This document shows positions 34,627 through 47,000 of a stretch of DNA of 64,000 bases, piece after piece; the first letter of the stretch is position 1, and each line of letters begins with the position of its first letter. A program made the position numbers and the translations under genes. The stretch covers positions 76,841,422 through 76,905,421 of the forward strand of contig CP142456.1 in the NCBI GenBank assembly GCA_038049695.1, written 5' to 3'. The notes beneath the pieces were generated by a model. It was not told where the DNA came from, did not search any database, and worked only from the letters and a program-made list of their open reading frames with translations. This DNA is from Cinnamomum chago (Eukaryota > Streptophyta > Magnoliopsida > Laurales > Lauraceae).

Positions 34627-37066
34627 AAAAAAATGAAGAAAGCAGATTTCCATTTTGAGGACAAGTACGAAGATGCATTTTATATTGGGGTCTCGCACTT
34701 GCAACTTGGCGTGCTGCGCACGTGCTATCCGTGTTTCTTTCCTCGTAAAAATGACTGGAGCCTGATGAAATGGATATGGATGCCTAAAATATCAGAATCT
34801 CACATGCATAAGGAAAAACAGAACCAACTTTGCACAAAATTGCACAGGACGCCCCCATACTCATTTTTAAGGACTCTATATTTGTCCAATGGCTTTGAAT
34901 CTTGGAAAATCTCAATGATTAATTTCAATGATTTTCATGATAAGAATCAATAGAATCATTTGTTGTTATGGCTCAAATAAGAAAATACAAGTAAAAATCA
35001 TCACAAAAAAAAAGTAAAGAAATGTGACGATAATCTCCTATAGGTGCGGAAACGGAAATTAAAATAGGGTCAAAATTGAGTTTTCTTATAACACAAAAAC
35101 CACTAATATGTCATTTTCAATCTCTACATTTCATAAAAGTTTCCAAATAAGTCATAATATGATATTTGGATAACGCTAAAAGGGAGCATTTTTTGTCATA
35201 TCAAATGGGGGAACTAACTTGAGTATAGAATATTCTATGGTCTTGATTAATAGTTGCGTTTAAATTTGGATACTATTTTAGCAACCAAAAATAGAAAAGA
35301 AAATAAAATGAATAGAACGTTTAAAGATGTTTATGTAGAGAAAATATAGTCTGTGTGAATTTATCTGGTATAGCTTTAGGGAAATTTAGATATCTCTTGG
35401 ACAATAAATTTCAGATATATTCTAACCAAATAGACCCTTAAATTACACCAGAAAATAAAACCAATAAATTTATCATTTTCTCTATTTATGACCAGTATTG
35501 ATTGCACTAGAACATCCCACTCACCTATTGCAATGATGGTAACCCCATTCTAGTAGCTTTGATTTTAGCAATCTTGTGGTGATGGTCAAATAGCAATCTT
35601 GTGGTGATTGTTATATTCAAAAGTTAGGCACTCCAATTCAAAAGTTGGGTACTTTAAGAAAGGATACATCAAACTAGATTAGATCATATAGGCCCACAGG
35701 CCTTGATTTTCCAAGTGAAATTTCTAAATGACATGCCATTCAACCAATTTAGTTGGTAGATTGGATGGTATAAACTCCTTGTAAGGTTCAAAACAAGCTA
35801 TGGAAAATCATAACATTTAAAGCTCACATTTGTGTGCATGCTAAAAAAAATTATTTTTGCTTTGTAGAAAATCTTATCTTCTATAGAAAAGAAATTTCTG
35901 ATTCCCCCACATAGGAATTTGCTTTTCAAAGAATTAAGAAAAACTTAGCCAATTTTTATACTTTTCCACGAGGAAATGCGGCATTCCAAATATCGATAAA
36001 CTATGACATGATGAACTATTTTCCCAATCCTCATTTGTATGAAAACCACGTGTCCGAACTTTCCAATTTCTACATGAGTAGCTTTGAATGAGTGGCATGT
36101 TTGTAAGATTTTGATTTGTGGTGTTTTTAAGTCTATTGACATTTAATTCTTAGGGTGTAGCTCAGTTGGCCCAAGACTGCGGTTTGCATTCGGATGTTGT
36201 GGATTCGAAATTACACTACCATATTTAGGCCACAAGAGAATTTTATTCGATTTTCTCTTTTGGATCCATAAAATTTATTCTAACCTAAAAGGCTGGAAAC
36301 CTGACTATCGGAAGGAAAAAAAACAAGAAAGGAAAAGAGAAGAAAAGAAGAGAAGAGACCATTGTCATCTGGCAATTTGCCAAACTTTGGCGTCCGATTC
36401 CTACACGCAACAATTAGTGCCACATTTGTAAATAGCAGCTGTTTTGGTGAGGTTTCACAGTCCCACAAATGGGACCCACACGCTATCTCCGCGTTTGGAA
36501 CGCGGGCTAGTTAAAAGTTTCATTTGTTACAGAAAGCCCCTCACTTTCTCCATATTCATAGGAAAAGCCTGACCATTTTGTCTTTCTTGCTAACTTTTCC
36601 TTTTTGAAAGAAAGGCATTCACCTTTTGGTGTTGTTTTTTAGATTTACTTCTTCAGTTCCTGTCCCATTATAAAGGTGCCTCCCATTGACCATCCAGAAG
36701 GAGGATGGTGTGTGTCTGCTGGCACGTGCCAAATTTTTGTAAGGGGCCCAGAAGTGAAAAAGGGGTTCCTTTTAATGTGTGTGATGGGGGGTCTAAATGT
36801 GATTAATCCAAACTTCACACACTTGCAATAGAATATATGCATATTAAAGTGGCAATTATTGATCATTATTCTCTAATGGATTGAGTCATTGATGTGTTGT
36901 CATCATCAAATACTGCTTTAATCTTGTACTAGTAATTAATTTGGGGATCAATTTAATGTGTTCTATTCAAGCAAATTAATTGACAAATTAAAGAACATTT
37001 ACTTGGTCTTTTTTTTTTCTTTATAATGCTGATTGTGGTGATGTTATTTACTTCTATCAAGTTCTT
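34627..37066. other. Intergenic, no gene seen
   Basis: AT-rich DNA upstream of the potassium transporter. It holds one SINE-like unit (36155-36290). No coding sequence is supported. Confidence 0.5.
36155..36290 (+). mobile_element. SINE-like unit (A and B boxes)
   Basis: TAGCTCAGTTGG at 36158-36169 matches a Pol III A box and GGATTCGAAAT at 36201-36211 matches a B box, at tRNA-like spacing. The rest does not fold as a tRNA. No tail or target duplication is certain, so the borders are approximate. Confidence 0.45.
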
Positions 37067-37074
37067 GCTTTAAC

Positions 37075-37283
37075 CAGGGGCGGAACTAGGGAGGGGCTGG
37101 CAGGGGCCGACAGGGAGGGGCTGCTGGTAGGTGCTGACAGGGGTCATGGCCTCCCTAGGTTGCAAAAAAGCCATTTAGATTACTTAAAATTTAAAGCATG
37201 TTTTTGCAACGGCACTCCGCCCCTCCCAAAAAAATTTTATACACAATGTCCCCCTCAATGTCCCTATCCTGGTTCCGCCCCTG
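37075..37283. mobile_element. 209-bp hAT-type MITE with 8-bp target duplication
   Basis: Terminal inverted repeats CAGGGGCGGAACTAGG (left) and CAGGGGCGGAACCAGG (right, reverse complement) differ at one base. The exact 8-bp duplication GCTTTAAC flanks it at 37067-37074 and 37284-37291. An 8-bp duplication and CAGGG ends define the hAT superfamily. It has no coding capacity. Confidence 0.93.
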
Positions 37284-38850
37284 GCTTTAACCATAGTTAT
37301 TATTAACAATAAAAATGATGAAGTTGTTGATCTTTGAAGCCTGTTTGGATGAACATATGGGGAGTATCATGTCAACCCGAGTTACATTTTCTAAGATATC
37401 CTCTCTACGTGGGCCCACTCAAGATGTATCCAATTTATAGAGGTAGAAGATATGGAGTGGGCTAGAGGTGGATATGATCAGATTATCCCAAATCTCACCT
37501 CTAGAGCTTCAAATTCTGTTTTGTTTTTAAATCCATTTATACTTTCTGACTGAATCTAACGATGGTTATTGGTCAGATCAATGTCAAACCATGAGAAACT
37601 AATGGAGGATAGGAGACTGAGGGGTTGCCGAGTTGGTTGGTGGCTTGCCTCCCACTTGGATGACCAAGGAGATCCATCTTTGGTTTCTTTTCACTTCTCG
37701 CACATGCAAGTTCTCATCCCTTTGATTGTGTGCGGATTCTCTCTCTTATTTGCTATGGAGTACTCACTCTTTAGCTAGGATGCCAAAATCAAATGGAGTC
37801 AAGTGGAGAAGAGGTAAGTGTGAATGGAATTGATTTCCCAAAGGTGATATCCATTGTATAAAATAAAGTGACATTAGAGGAAAGTTTAAAAATAAATGTA
37901 GGTTGATAAAGTAATAGATTAGAATGGTGTTAGGCAGCTCCTAATCCATACGGTATCCTCTGATATTCTACCTCTATAATCATTATGTGTCGAGATGAAT
38001 GCTAATTGAAAAGAATATTTAAAAAAGACATGGTTTTTTTCCCCTCTATCCATTAAATTTTGGAAAAGTTACCACCAGCAGCTGTAGCTCAGTTCTTTAG
38101 GAAGATGAGCGTGCGAGTTCAAATCCTGCAGAAGAAAGATTAAATTGTTGAAAAGTGGAACTTTGAAATTGAATATAAATATAAATGAAATAAGAGTTTG
38201 ACAATGATGATTCAAGCTATGTGGCAAATGTGCCTTTGTCCCACTAGGACGAGAAAGAATCAAGTGTGCTAAGTAAGACCGTCCGATTAATATGAATTAG
38301 GCCTCCATGTGTCCTGAATCTATGATGATGGGACCAAGATTAATTTGGGTGGCTTGGATCCATGTTCAAAGTTCATGAGAAGGGGTCCAAGGCATGCAAC
38401 ACATGAGGCTCCAGAATGTGCCATTTGTCGGCCAGTCTAATCATTATCATATTTACTAGCGAATATACTAGCAAAAATGGGTGGAACCATACGTCATCAA
38501 AACAGCCCTACCTTCGTAGTAGTTGGTATAATAATAAAAAATAGAAAAAACAAACAGGTTCAAGGATTAGGTATGCTGCAAGAGTTCCCAACTTAGTTGT
38601 AGTATTCTTAATTTATTGTTTTACTCCAAAAAAAATATTTGGAGAAGATAGGGATAGGATATTCCGTTTCTCACCCAACTGCATGGAGTGAGTGTTCTCT
38701 CCATGGATGAAGTCTCTCATGGGTCCCAACTTTCTTGGCTATATATAAAACATTAATATTTTTAAAGGAGCATCAATTGGTGAAGGATAATATGTATTAA
38801 GTGGAAACGATTTATTTAGTGATTTATCCTTGTTGAGCAAGATGTTATAT

Positions 38851-39336
38851 GCATGTTTGTTTTATGTAATTGAATTCCTAAAACCTCCAGGTCTTTATAT
38901 TTTTATTATAATATATTAAGCTAGAAAGTTTTTTATTCAATTTTAATTGGAAGTTACTTTCACTTTTTACAACGGTCAACATACTCTCACCCTCCACTTT
39001 TCACTAATATATTTAACTAATATACTTTCCCCCTTATGAACTCCCATCTCCCCCATTTCTAACATACTCCCATCTCTCATGTTTCTAACAAACATAGAAT
39101 CCTACCCATGAATACCGTGATTAGAATGGGTTTTTGTGCTAGTGAGTGATTATTACAAATGAAGAATCAAATGTGGAAATGTAAAAATGATCATAAAAGG
39201 AACTTCTCGCTTAATTGAATTTGAATGAAGGGAACATTCTAGTAATTCAAATCCTAGGCTTCAGCAAGTTTAATAATTGTTCAATGGAGCTGATTTAACT
39301 ATGAATTTCTATCCATTATGTGCAAACAAACAAGCT
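38851..39336. mobile_element. Tourist-like MITE (long copy)
   Basis: The left end GCATGTTTGTTTTATGTAAT and the right end ATGTGCAAACAAACAAGCT are imperfect inverted repeats. Both ends resemble those of the unit at 63667-63951, and the words CTAGTAATTCAAAT and TGAATTCCT are shared inside. A right-end remnant of the same kind (TAATGCAAACAAACAG) is at about 200-216. PIF/Harbinger assignment rests on the GTTTG(T)TTG-type ends and is tentative. Confidence 0.5.
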
Positions 39337-41547
39337 CCCCTAAGGAATTATATTTGTATATATAAAATAAAAGAAAATTTAAGAAACATATATATATTTT
39401 TAGGCTCACATGTGGATGAAATTAGTGGGCACTACCTTGGCCCACTGCTAAATGAGCAAATTGGAAAGACCATCATTAATGGTGGCCGGTGGGTCCCACA
39501 CAAACAAAGGTACAAATCACATATAATAAATTTAGTTAGGTATGTGGACTACCGAAAGTAAAAACCAGAACAATGGTATTGAAAATGCAATATTCTGATT
39601 CAAATACTAAGAGCCCAAGTGCTTACTTTTCTGAGAAGGATAGCAATGATGATAATAGAGAATTTTGAGATTGGGTTAGATATATTGATAGAGAGGAACC
39701 TTCCTAGCAACATGTTCAGACAAATGAAAGAGGGGTCCCTGTGCTCTCCAACTTAGTAAATTGGGATCCAATGCAGCAACATCAAAAGGTATCAACAATG
39801 TGCGTTCGCATGTGAAATGAAACCACAACCTATGAATTCACCAACCACTTCTCTGCCCCCATATATTTCCTTTACTAAATTTGATCTCCATCAGATTTAT
39901 TAAGGTTGGTTTATTTGCATGGAATTAAATATGTAAAGACTATAAAAAATACAGCTTTGAAAGTGATGAAACTTGAAGGAACTATGGTGAAGATTTAATG
40001 CAGTGCCATCAAATGATTTTCCCTTCATGAAAAATGAATTGACGGGAGACAAAATGAAAAATGTATGGACATGTGTTTATAAAGTTGGACTGAACCTAGA
40101 TATGCCACAACCTTGCCTCACCTAGTCCATGAACACCCTTATGTGCAACTCATAATTAAGTTATTGGGCTAGGTACTAATGCCTAGAAATTAACTATCAC
40201 AGGAGTATGAGTTGGGTCTGTTGAGGAGTAGGCTCCACCAAAGGGGTATTATTGAAAAATATTTATGCTGCCTTTACTAATGTGTTGAGATTTTGGTAGG
40301 AATGGTTAACTAAGCAAATTAATATGGAATTAGAGTCAACCAGTCTCGAATTCGAATTTAAGTGGAAAAATGAAAAATATAGTTCCGCTAAAAAAGATTA
40401 CTATGCAAAGTTGATTTGAGACTCGGTTTAGTCTTGGTAACTCAAAAGACCTTTTTGACCAAAAAAAAAAAAAAAAACCTCAAAAGACTTAAAAATATGA
40501 TAAGTTTTTAGTTAAAAAGATTTTAAGTTGATTACTTTCCAAGTTTGATTGAATCAACTGAGCTCCCCGCCCATTTGTTTGCATGAAGGGAGGAGTAAAA
40601 GTGACATAGGAGCCAAATAATGAATTAAGTTAGTGTGAAGTGAGTTAAAGTAAATGAGTATTGACCATTGAGTTACTCGATCAGTTTTTCTACATTCTCA
40701 GCTTTCTATACATTAAATTAGCTGATCTCTCCTAGTCACACCGAATGTTAAAAAATTATCGCAAACACCACGACTCCAAGTTACAAATAAGAAAAATGTT
40801 TCCTAGTCAATCACATTTTGGGTGTTGCACTGTTGCTCCATGTAAAGTAAAACCTGTGATCTGAAATCCCAGGGTTGATTGGTTACACATCATACTCTCT
40901 GCATGTTTAATTATTCTTTGAAAGGGCACATGTGCCTTAATATAACATCTATACATATAGGTATGACTATACTCATTTATGATTCTTAACATCTATTTTT
41001 CTAATAGTTAACATGTCTCCTTAATTTATTAAAACAAATGCAAGACTTTTGATCTGTTGTTGTCTTCACGGTTCTCCAGCTTCTTATTTTATATGACTAA
41101 ACTTGATTCCTTACTTTGAAAAGGACTTTAAATCGTAATGTACAGGGATGCCATCAGTTCCAACTTTCCTTAGCTCTATCCTATGACGTTTGTGTTGCAT
41201 ATAGCTTGACTCTGCATATGTGGGACTCATGCCGAGTCAAGCTTTCTAACCTTTAATTTTAAGTCTCAAAAGTACAATTAGAGTTTGACAAACTAACCTG
41301 TGCAACCAGGGAAAGGGACATGCACACTCAAGAGAAGTTGCAAAAGGGAGTGAGTACTTGCACATCAACGTGTACAAGCAGGGAGTGAGAACTCGCACAT
41401 GTGTGCTTGTGTTGGGCTATTTTTGGCATGCAACTTAACTAAAATATAGCTTTAATATTTGAAAAGAAAAGATAATTCTAGTGGTTTGATTTATTTTTTA
41501 TTTTTTATTTGCCAAAAAGAAAAGATAATTCTAGGGGTTTTCAAATA

Positions 41548-42510
41548 TTAGTTTTTAAACCCGGTTTTTCCATAGTATAAAGTATCAGCCGATACCGGTT
41601 CGATATTTTTATGATATGTTGGTCTCGGTATCGTAGACCAAAATATCACCAAAATATCGGTCCATCTCGGTCGATATTTTAAAAATATCGGTTTAACCGA
41701 TATATCGGTCCATCTCGGTCAAAATATCGGCCAAGATGGAATAATGGTAAAAAAAATCCTAAAATTTTCACTTTTTTCCTCTTTCTTCCTCTCCACTCAT
41801 CTCCTTAGAGCAACCCCTCCTCCTTAGCTCTTTTTCTTGCATATTTCCAACACTATTTCTTGAAAAAAAAATCATTTTATTTTGGTAAGAAAATCAACAT
41901 ACTCCCTTATTTTAACTATTATGTATTCTTTAATAATCCATACTGAATAAATGATGATGATGATTAGGCTGTCATGCTCATCAGTCTATATCTCTCTAGT
42001 CTGCTCTAATTTCAGGTAAACCATAAACCTTTTGATGTCCAAGTGTTTATTGATTGATTTATCTCACTATCATGTTTCAGATTTTAATATTTTATCTTCA
42101 TGGTCTTGGATCTCACAACTTATTTTGATGATTGAGTTAGTATTAAATGATACTTGATATGTTATCTTTATTTTCTTATATTTTACACTAATAAATTGAT
42201 CATGAGTATCAATAATGGTTACATTATATAAAATACTGGAGAAAACAGCGAACTGCGACACAGACAAGACTCATAACTTAAGGTGACCGAGATTTTGATT
42301 TATTATTATTACTAATAGAAAAAAAATATTGTTTTCCAGCATTTTCTAATATTCTGAATTTTTTGGATATTTTTGCAAAATTCTTTGGATTAAAAAAAAT
42401 TCACACCGTGACGACCGCAATGTATCGATATCCGCGACCGATACTGATATCATATCGGTTTTTCGGCCCGGATAATACCGCGACCGAAACCGAGATTTTA
42501 AACTATGAGT
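41548..42510. mobile_element. Decayed DNA transposon with ATCGGT subterminal repeats
   Basis: Both ends are dense in ATCGGT, ATATCGG and CTCGGT words in opposite orientation. AAAATATCGGTCCATCTCGG occurs, with slight change, twice at about 41648-41730. The outer ends TAGTTTTTAAACCCGG and (reverse complement) TAGTTTAAAATCTCGG form an imperfect terminal inverted repeat. The interior (CTCTTCCTC-rich, then AT-rich) has no transposase frame. Confidence 0.5.
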
Positions 42511-45261
42511 TTTTCCCATTTTATGACCGAAATTTAGATAATGTCACCAAAATCACTTGACAATGGTCAATATTTTTTTAAAAAACCTTTTTACATCATA
42601 TCCTATGATATCATGGGCTCCTATAAAAGTATTGCCCAGAACCAGTAGGACCCTTATCCTGGGGCCAAACACCTGATCTAAGAAAAAACCAAATAACACT
42701 ACTGTTTGAAAACATCAAAACACATATATAATTGCTCCTACAACATAAATGTCACGCCTCGAGCCCGAGATTAAGCTCATCTCGAAACATGATGTACGCC
42801 CACGTGGAAATTCAAACCAACATGAATTCCACGAACGTGTTTCCCCACAGGATATCACATGTGAGATAAAAATTTCCTTAACCTGTATAGTTCAATCATA
42901 ACTTGTCCATACATATAAACATCCATCAAATATGTAATCATGATAATAGAGCATAATCTAGTCCACGAGCATAGTTAAGAGTTTAAGTTTTAAAGTTAGC
43001 AAGTAAGAAAGAAATACTAAAGTATAGCGGAAGCAAGTATTAATTAGATTTATAATCTCCAACAAAGGCTAAATCAAGTCTAAGTCAATGGCAATCCATG
43101 CCATGGTCGAGGGAAATGGGGACGCATGTACACTCAACACATAGATGTCTAAAAGACATCCTTTGGGGCCCACTCTGCTAGCTGTTGAGGAGTCTCATCC
43201 CCAACCTCCGTGATCTCTTGGGCAATGGCGTCGACATGGTCCTCCCCTGTAACGCCAAGTGTAGCACCATTAGACTACGCTAAGCAAGGTAAACAAGAAT
43301 AAAATATAACATGCATATCAAACGAGTAAGATTGACAAGATAGATCATATGAGGTCAAGTAAGGAAATCTAGGCATACATAATGCGTGAGTAAGCATGAT
43401 ACGTAAGGAATCAAGGATGACAAGTGCATAGAGATACATATCATAACTAGATGGCAAAACTACATGAGCTATATTCTCCCACATAAACATGTAAACATAA
43501 TCACATGAGAGCGTGACATGACATAACATAACATAAACATGAGGTACCACTAGGAGGCATAGGGCCCGGATACTCCATTATGGACTTGAGGTACCGGTCA
43601 ACCCCCAATAGAAATACTATCTACAGAGGTCCATAAAAATTAACTAAATCAGCACCCAGTCGAATCTAATTGGGCTAAGGTCGAAGCTAAGTGATGCCGA
43701 CTTAAGGGATAGAGTGTACATCAAATATCATGGTGTAGCATAGCGTGAGCATAAACAAATACAAATGTAAACATTGACAAGTACATGACAATAATCATAA
43801 GTGCGCAACATAACATATCATATGAACATACATAGATACATAATGCATAAGGAAACATATGACGTAAAACAATAAGGGCACATGAGCTAAGCAAATAGAC
43901 ACGAGATAACATGTACATATCATGCAAGAGCACTAGAAACGGAAATGAAATGTATGCGTAAGGATTATATACGGAATCAATGATGCATAACAAGCCAATT
44001 CTAAGGTTTTGGAATACTCGTGGGCTTCACCGTCCAACAATGTGTAGGCTTAAGGTTTTCAACATCATTGGGCTACAAAAGAATCCTTTGCGTTATATAA
44101 TTTGGGATGCCAAATACCTTAAGATAATACATTTGATTTGGGGTACCAAGAACGAGTTTCCATGAGAGTGTACGTGTGCTCAAACAACACCTTCTAACAT
44201 TAGAAATCCATTGGGCTTAAATTAAGGTTCAAGGATTCAATACTAAGGTCCAAAACTAGGTACATAACCACCTAAAAATCCTATTAAGTTAATTCCAACA
44301 TAACCACACTTAGTTCACCTAGATACAATGTGGGTAGCATCAGTTATGGGGCTAAATTCATTGGTTTAAATATCTCCTAACTTTCCTAACCTCTGATTAT
44401 AAAGTTGTATGGACCAATGAATTCTATATTCCAAGAGCTTTCTAACGAAATGTAGAACTCCAAAATTGGACATACGGATTAAAAGTTATGGCCTTTCGAA
44501 AATCTGTAAATTCGGTTGGCCAAATTCTTGACTGAATTTATGACCTAAAATTTGGCATAAACCATGAATTCTATGCTTGAAACTCTATCTTTGGAGTGAG
44601 CTCCTTTCTCAACTTCTTACAACCTTTCAAATTCATCTCATAAGCACAAAATGAATCTCCAATACCTACTCCAAACCATCAAACGCATTCCCAATCAAAA
44701 TAAAACTCAAAAGAAATATCAAGTTATTACTACACCCATTTACAAATTTAAGTCAAATTAGAACAATAGACAGCATGAGCTGAAATTGGGTAATCTAACA
44801 TGAGATCCATTACAAGAATCATAAATAGAGAAAAACATGCATATTTTATAAATGTTTACTTGCCTTAGGTTCTTGCAACACAAATTTATAGAAATCCAAG
44901 TTATATCCACTCAATACCAAGCTCTAAGCAAAAACCCTCAAAATGGAACCTCAACCAAGCTCCTACAATGGTGAAAATTGAAGAAAGAACTACCAAATCA
45001 ACAAGTATTCACTATTAAAAACATTTAATCATTGCTTTGAGAAATAAGGAGTGATTTGGGAAAAGTTTTGCTTACCTATAGAATGGAATGGAAGAAGAAC
45101 AACAAATTAGAGCCTGAAGAAGATGAAACTTGTAAAAAATGGGTTCTTGCTTGAGGAAGATGAAGGAAAACATTCTCAAACCTCTCTATTTGATGTTTGG
45201 TAGCAAGGAAAATGATGACGAATGGGTAGGAAATGGAACCCTAGGTGTCTCTTGCTAATGG

Positions 45262-45955
45262 TGTTAGGTTTTTAGTTTGTTGCTAATTTGATGGATGCGC
45301 TATCACTCTCACTGTCAAATGATCACACACTCATGAATCTTAGTTTTGTCTTTGAAATCTAAGTTTCTAGTTTGCATATGCATTTGATTTTCAAATGACT
45401 TCATCCTACATGTTTTAGAACTCATATGCCCTTTAGAAACCCTAGTTCTTCATGCATGATTTTTTGGAAAATCAAATTAGACATCTAGGTTTGTGATTTG
45501 CATACACTCATCCTCTTTAAAATCTTGTTCTTATGCATAACTCATACTGGCTATGAGTTCCAAGTTTCATCTTTTCAAAAATTGAAAATTCAGTAGGAAC
45601 TCCTCCCAGGCCAGTGTACTTAGTCGACCAACCCTTGCACACGGTCGATCGAGCCAACTAGCCGTTGGAAAATTTTAGCTAGTATACCCGGTCGACAGAG
45701 CCCTGTCTAGGTCGACCGGGGAAACTAGCCGTTGGCCAATATAGCCGTTGGGCCCAGTCGACCCAAGGGTCATGGGGTCGACCGAACCAACTAGCCGTTG
45801 AACTAATTTTTCTATAAAAATCCATTTCATTCCTTTCTTTCAAGGGAGCTTGTTTAGTGAATCTTTGGAACTATATTGAAGCCTAAGGAAGAGGAATAAG
45901 CTAAGAAAGCTAGAGGGCAAATGGAAATCAAAATGTTTGAATTTAAAAGGTATTT
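45262..45955 (+). repeat. 5' LTR of the nested element (3' part missing)
   Basis: It aligns to 48922-49611 at close to full length and then diverges abruptly. It contains the motif array and TATA box described separately. Most differences to the 3' LTR seen by eye are C/T or G/A, as expected from methylated cytosine decay. Confidence 0.88.
45659..45820 (+). promoter_or_regulatory. LTR promoter: four MSA-like sites, GTCGACC words and TATA box
   Basis: TAGCCGTTG occurs at 45659, 45726, 45742 and 45792. The reverse complements read (N)CCAACGGCTA or TTCAACGGCTA. Two of the four fit the plant M-phase-specific activator consensus YCYAACGGYYA in all 11 positions and the other two in 10. They alternate with GTCGAC(C) words at 45623, 45691, 45711, 45758 and 45778, in an array with a period of about 67 bp. 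TATAAAAA at 45813-45820 follows. In the 3' LTR all four CCGTTG cores are mutated. Confidence 0.6.
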
Positions 45956-47000
45956 TATGATAAAATTCATGATTTTGATCAATTTGATTTGAAAATGATT
46001 TTCTTAAAAGTTACACCTTCTTAGTCAATTGATTTGTTTTTTCAAATTTGTTTAAATTTGAATGGATTCATAGTCAAACCATATTTGTCAAAATTAAATG
46101 TTTTTGAAAAATGATTTTAGTCTTACAAGTCTTCTTTATTACAAATGGAATGATTTAGAATTGATTTCATAAAATCTCTTTTCTAAACTTTTTTAAGCTT
46201 GTAGGATAGCTAGGTTAGGGGTAGATTGCTTGTAGAATGACCCTTATGTGTTCAGGCCTTTTTACTATGAACCTGATCAGAATATCAGGTTTCCCAGTTT
46301 GGCCGGTCGACCGCGTGAAGTGACCGGTCGACCGAGCATGCGCACCCAGCAACTTAAACTGTTGTGCTGGGTTGTTTCTGTTTCAAACAGAAACTCTCTT
46401 TTTTGTGCAGGTCGTCAGCAGTGAGAGCTCAGGTTTCTTCTTCCTCTTCCTCCTTGTTTGCTGAGTTGGTTCTTTTCCTCCTAAAATCGTGATTTAGCTA
46501 TTGTGTTTCCTTCTCCAATCTCCTAGCTGATTACAAATTCCTCTCAGACAGCCGTTTATCTTCTCCCATCAGCTTCTCTAGGCTCCATCTGATCTCCTAG
46601 CATGTAGCTTACTGGTTTCAGCTTCTTGAAGAATTTTTTTTCTTGCCAATATATCCAAAGATCAGTTTTCATTCAGTCCATATGTTGTGATACTGTGATC
46701 CAGTAGTCTGTGCATCCAAAGCTATTTCACAGTCCATTCCCAACCTTGGTTTAAGTCTCTGATTGTCTGTGGCTGATTAATTTCTTGGAGTTGTGTCTTC
46801 TGCTTTCCTTGACGAGTACTTGTAGTCATCTGTATACATTTCTTTGGCATCATTCTTCTGTGAACTACTTAGCTTCAATTTCTGCACTCCAACTGTTTGA
46901 CAAATTGCCTAAACCACTACTTTTTCAGTCTACTGTTGTTGTGCTCATTTTTAGCTCTTGCCTATTGCCTTGAGCATCCTGCTCATTGATATCTTCAAAA

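Larger units (their letters stand above)
37292..42744. other. Intergenic, repeats only
   Basis: No gene is seen. It contains the Tourist-like MITE at 38851-39336 and the decayed DNA transposon at about 41548-42510. The rest is AT-rich DNA with poly-A runs. Confidence 0.5.

Noticed and set aside
37612-37690. GCCGAGTTGGTTGGTGGC as a tRNA or SINE head
   Set aside because: No convincing B box at tRNA spacing.
38083-38135. tRNA-like text (TAGCTCAGTTCT ... GAGTTCAAATCCTG)
   Set aside because: A- and B-box-like words are present, but no acceptor or anticodon stem forms. Without tail or duplication it is not listed even as a SINE.
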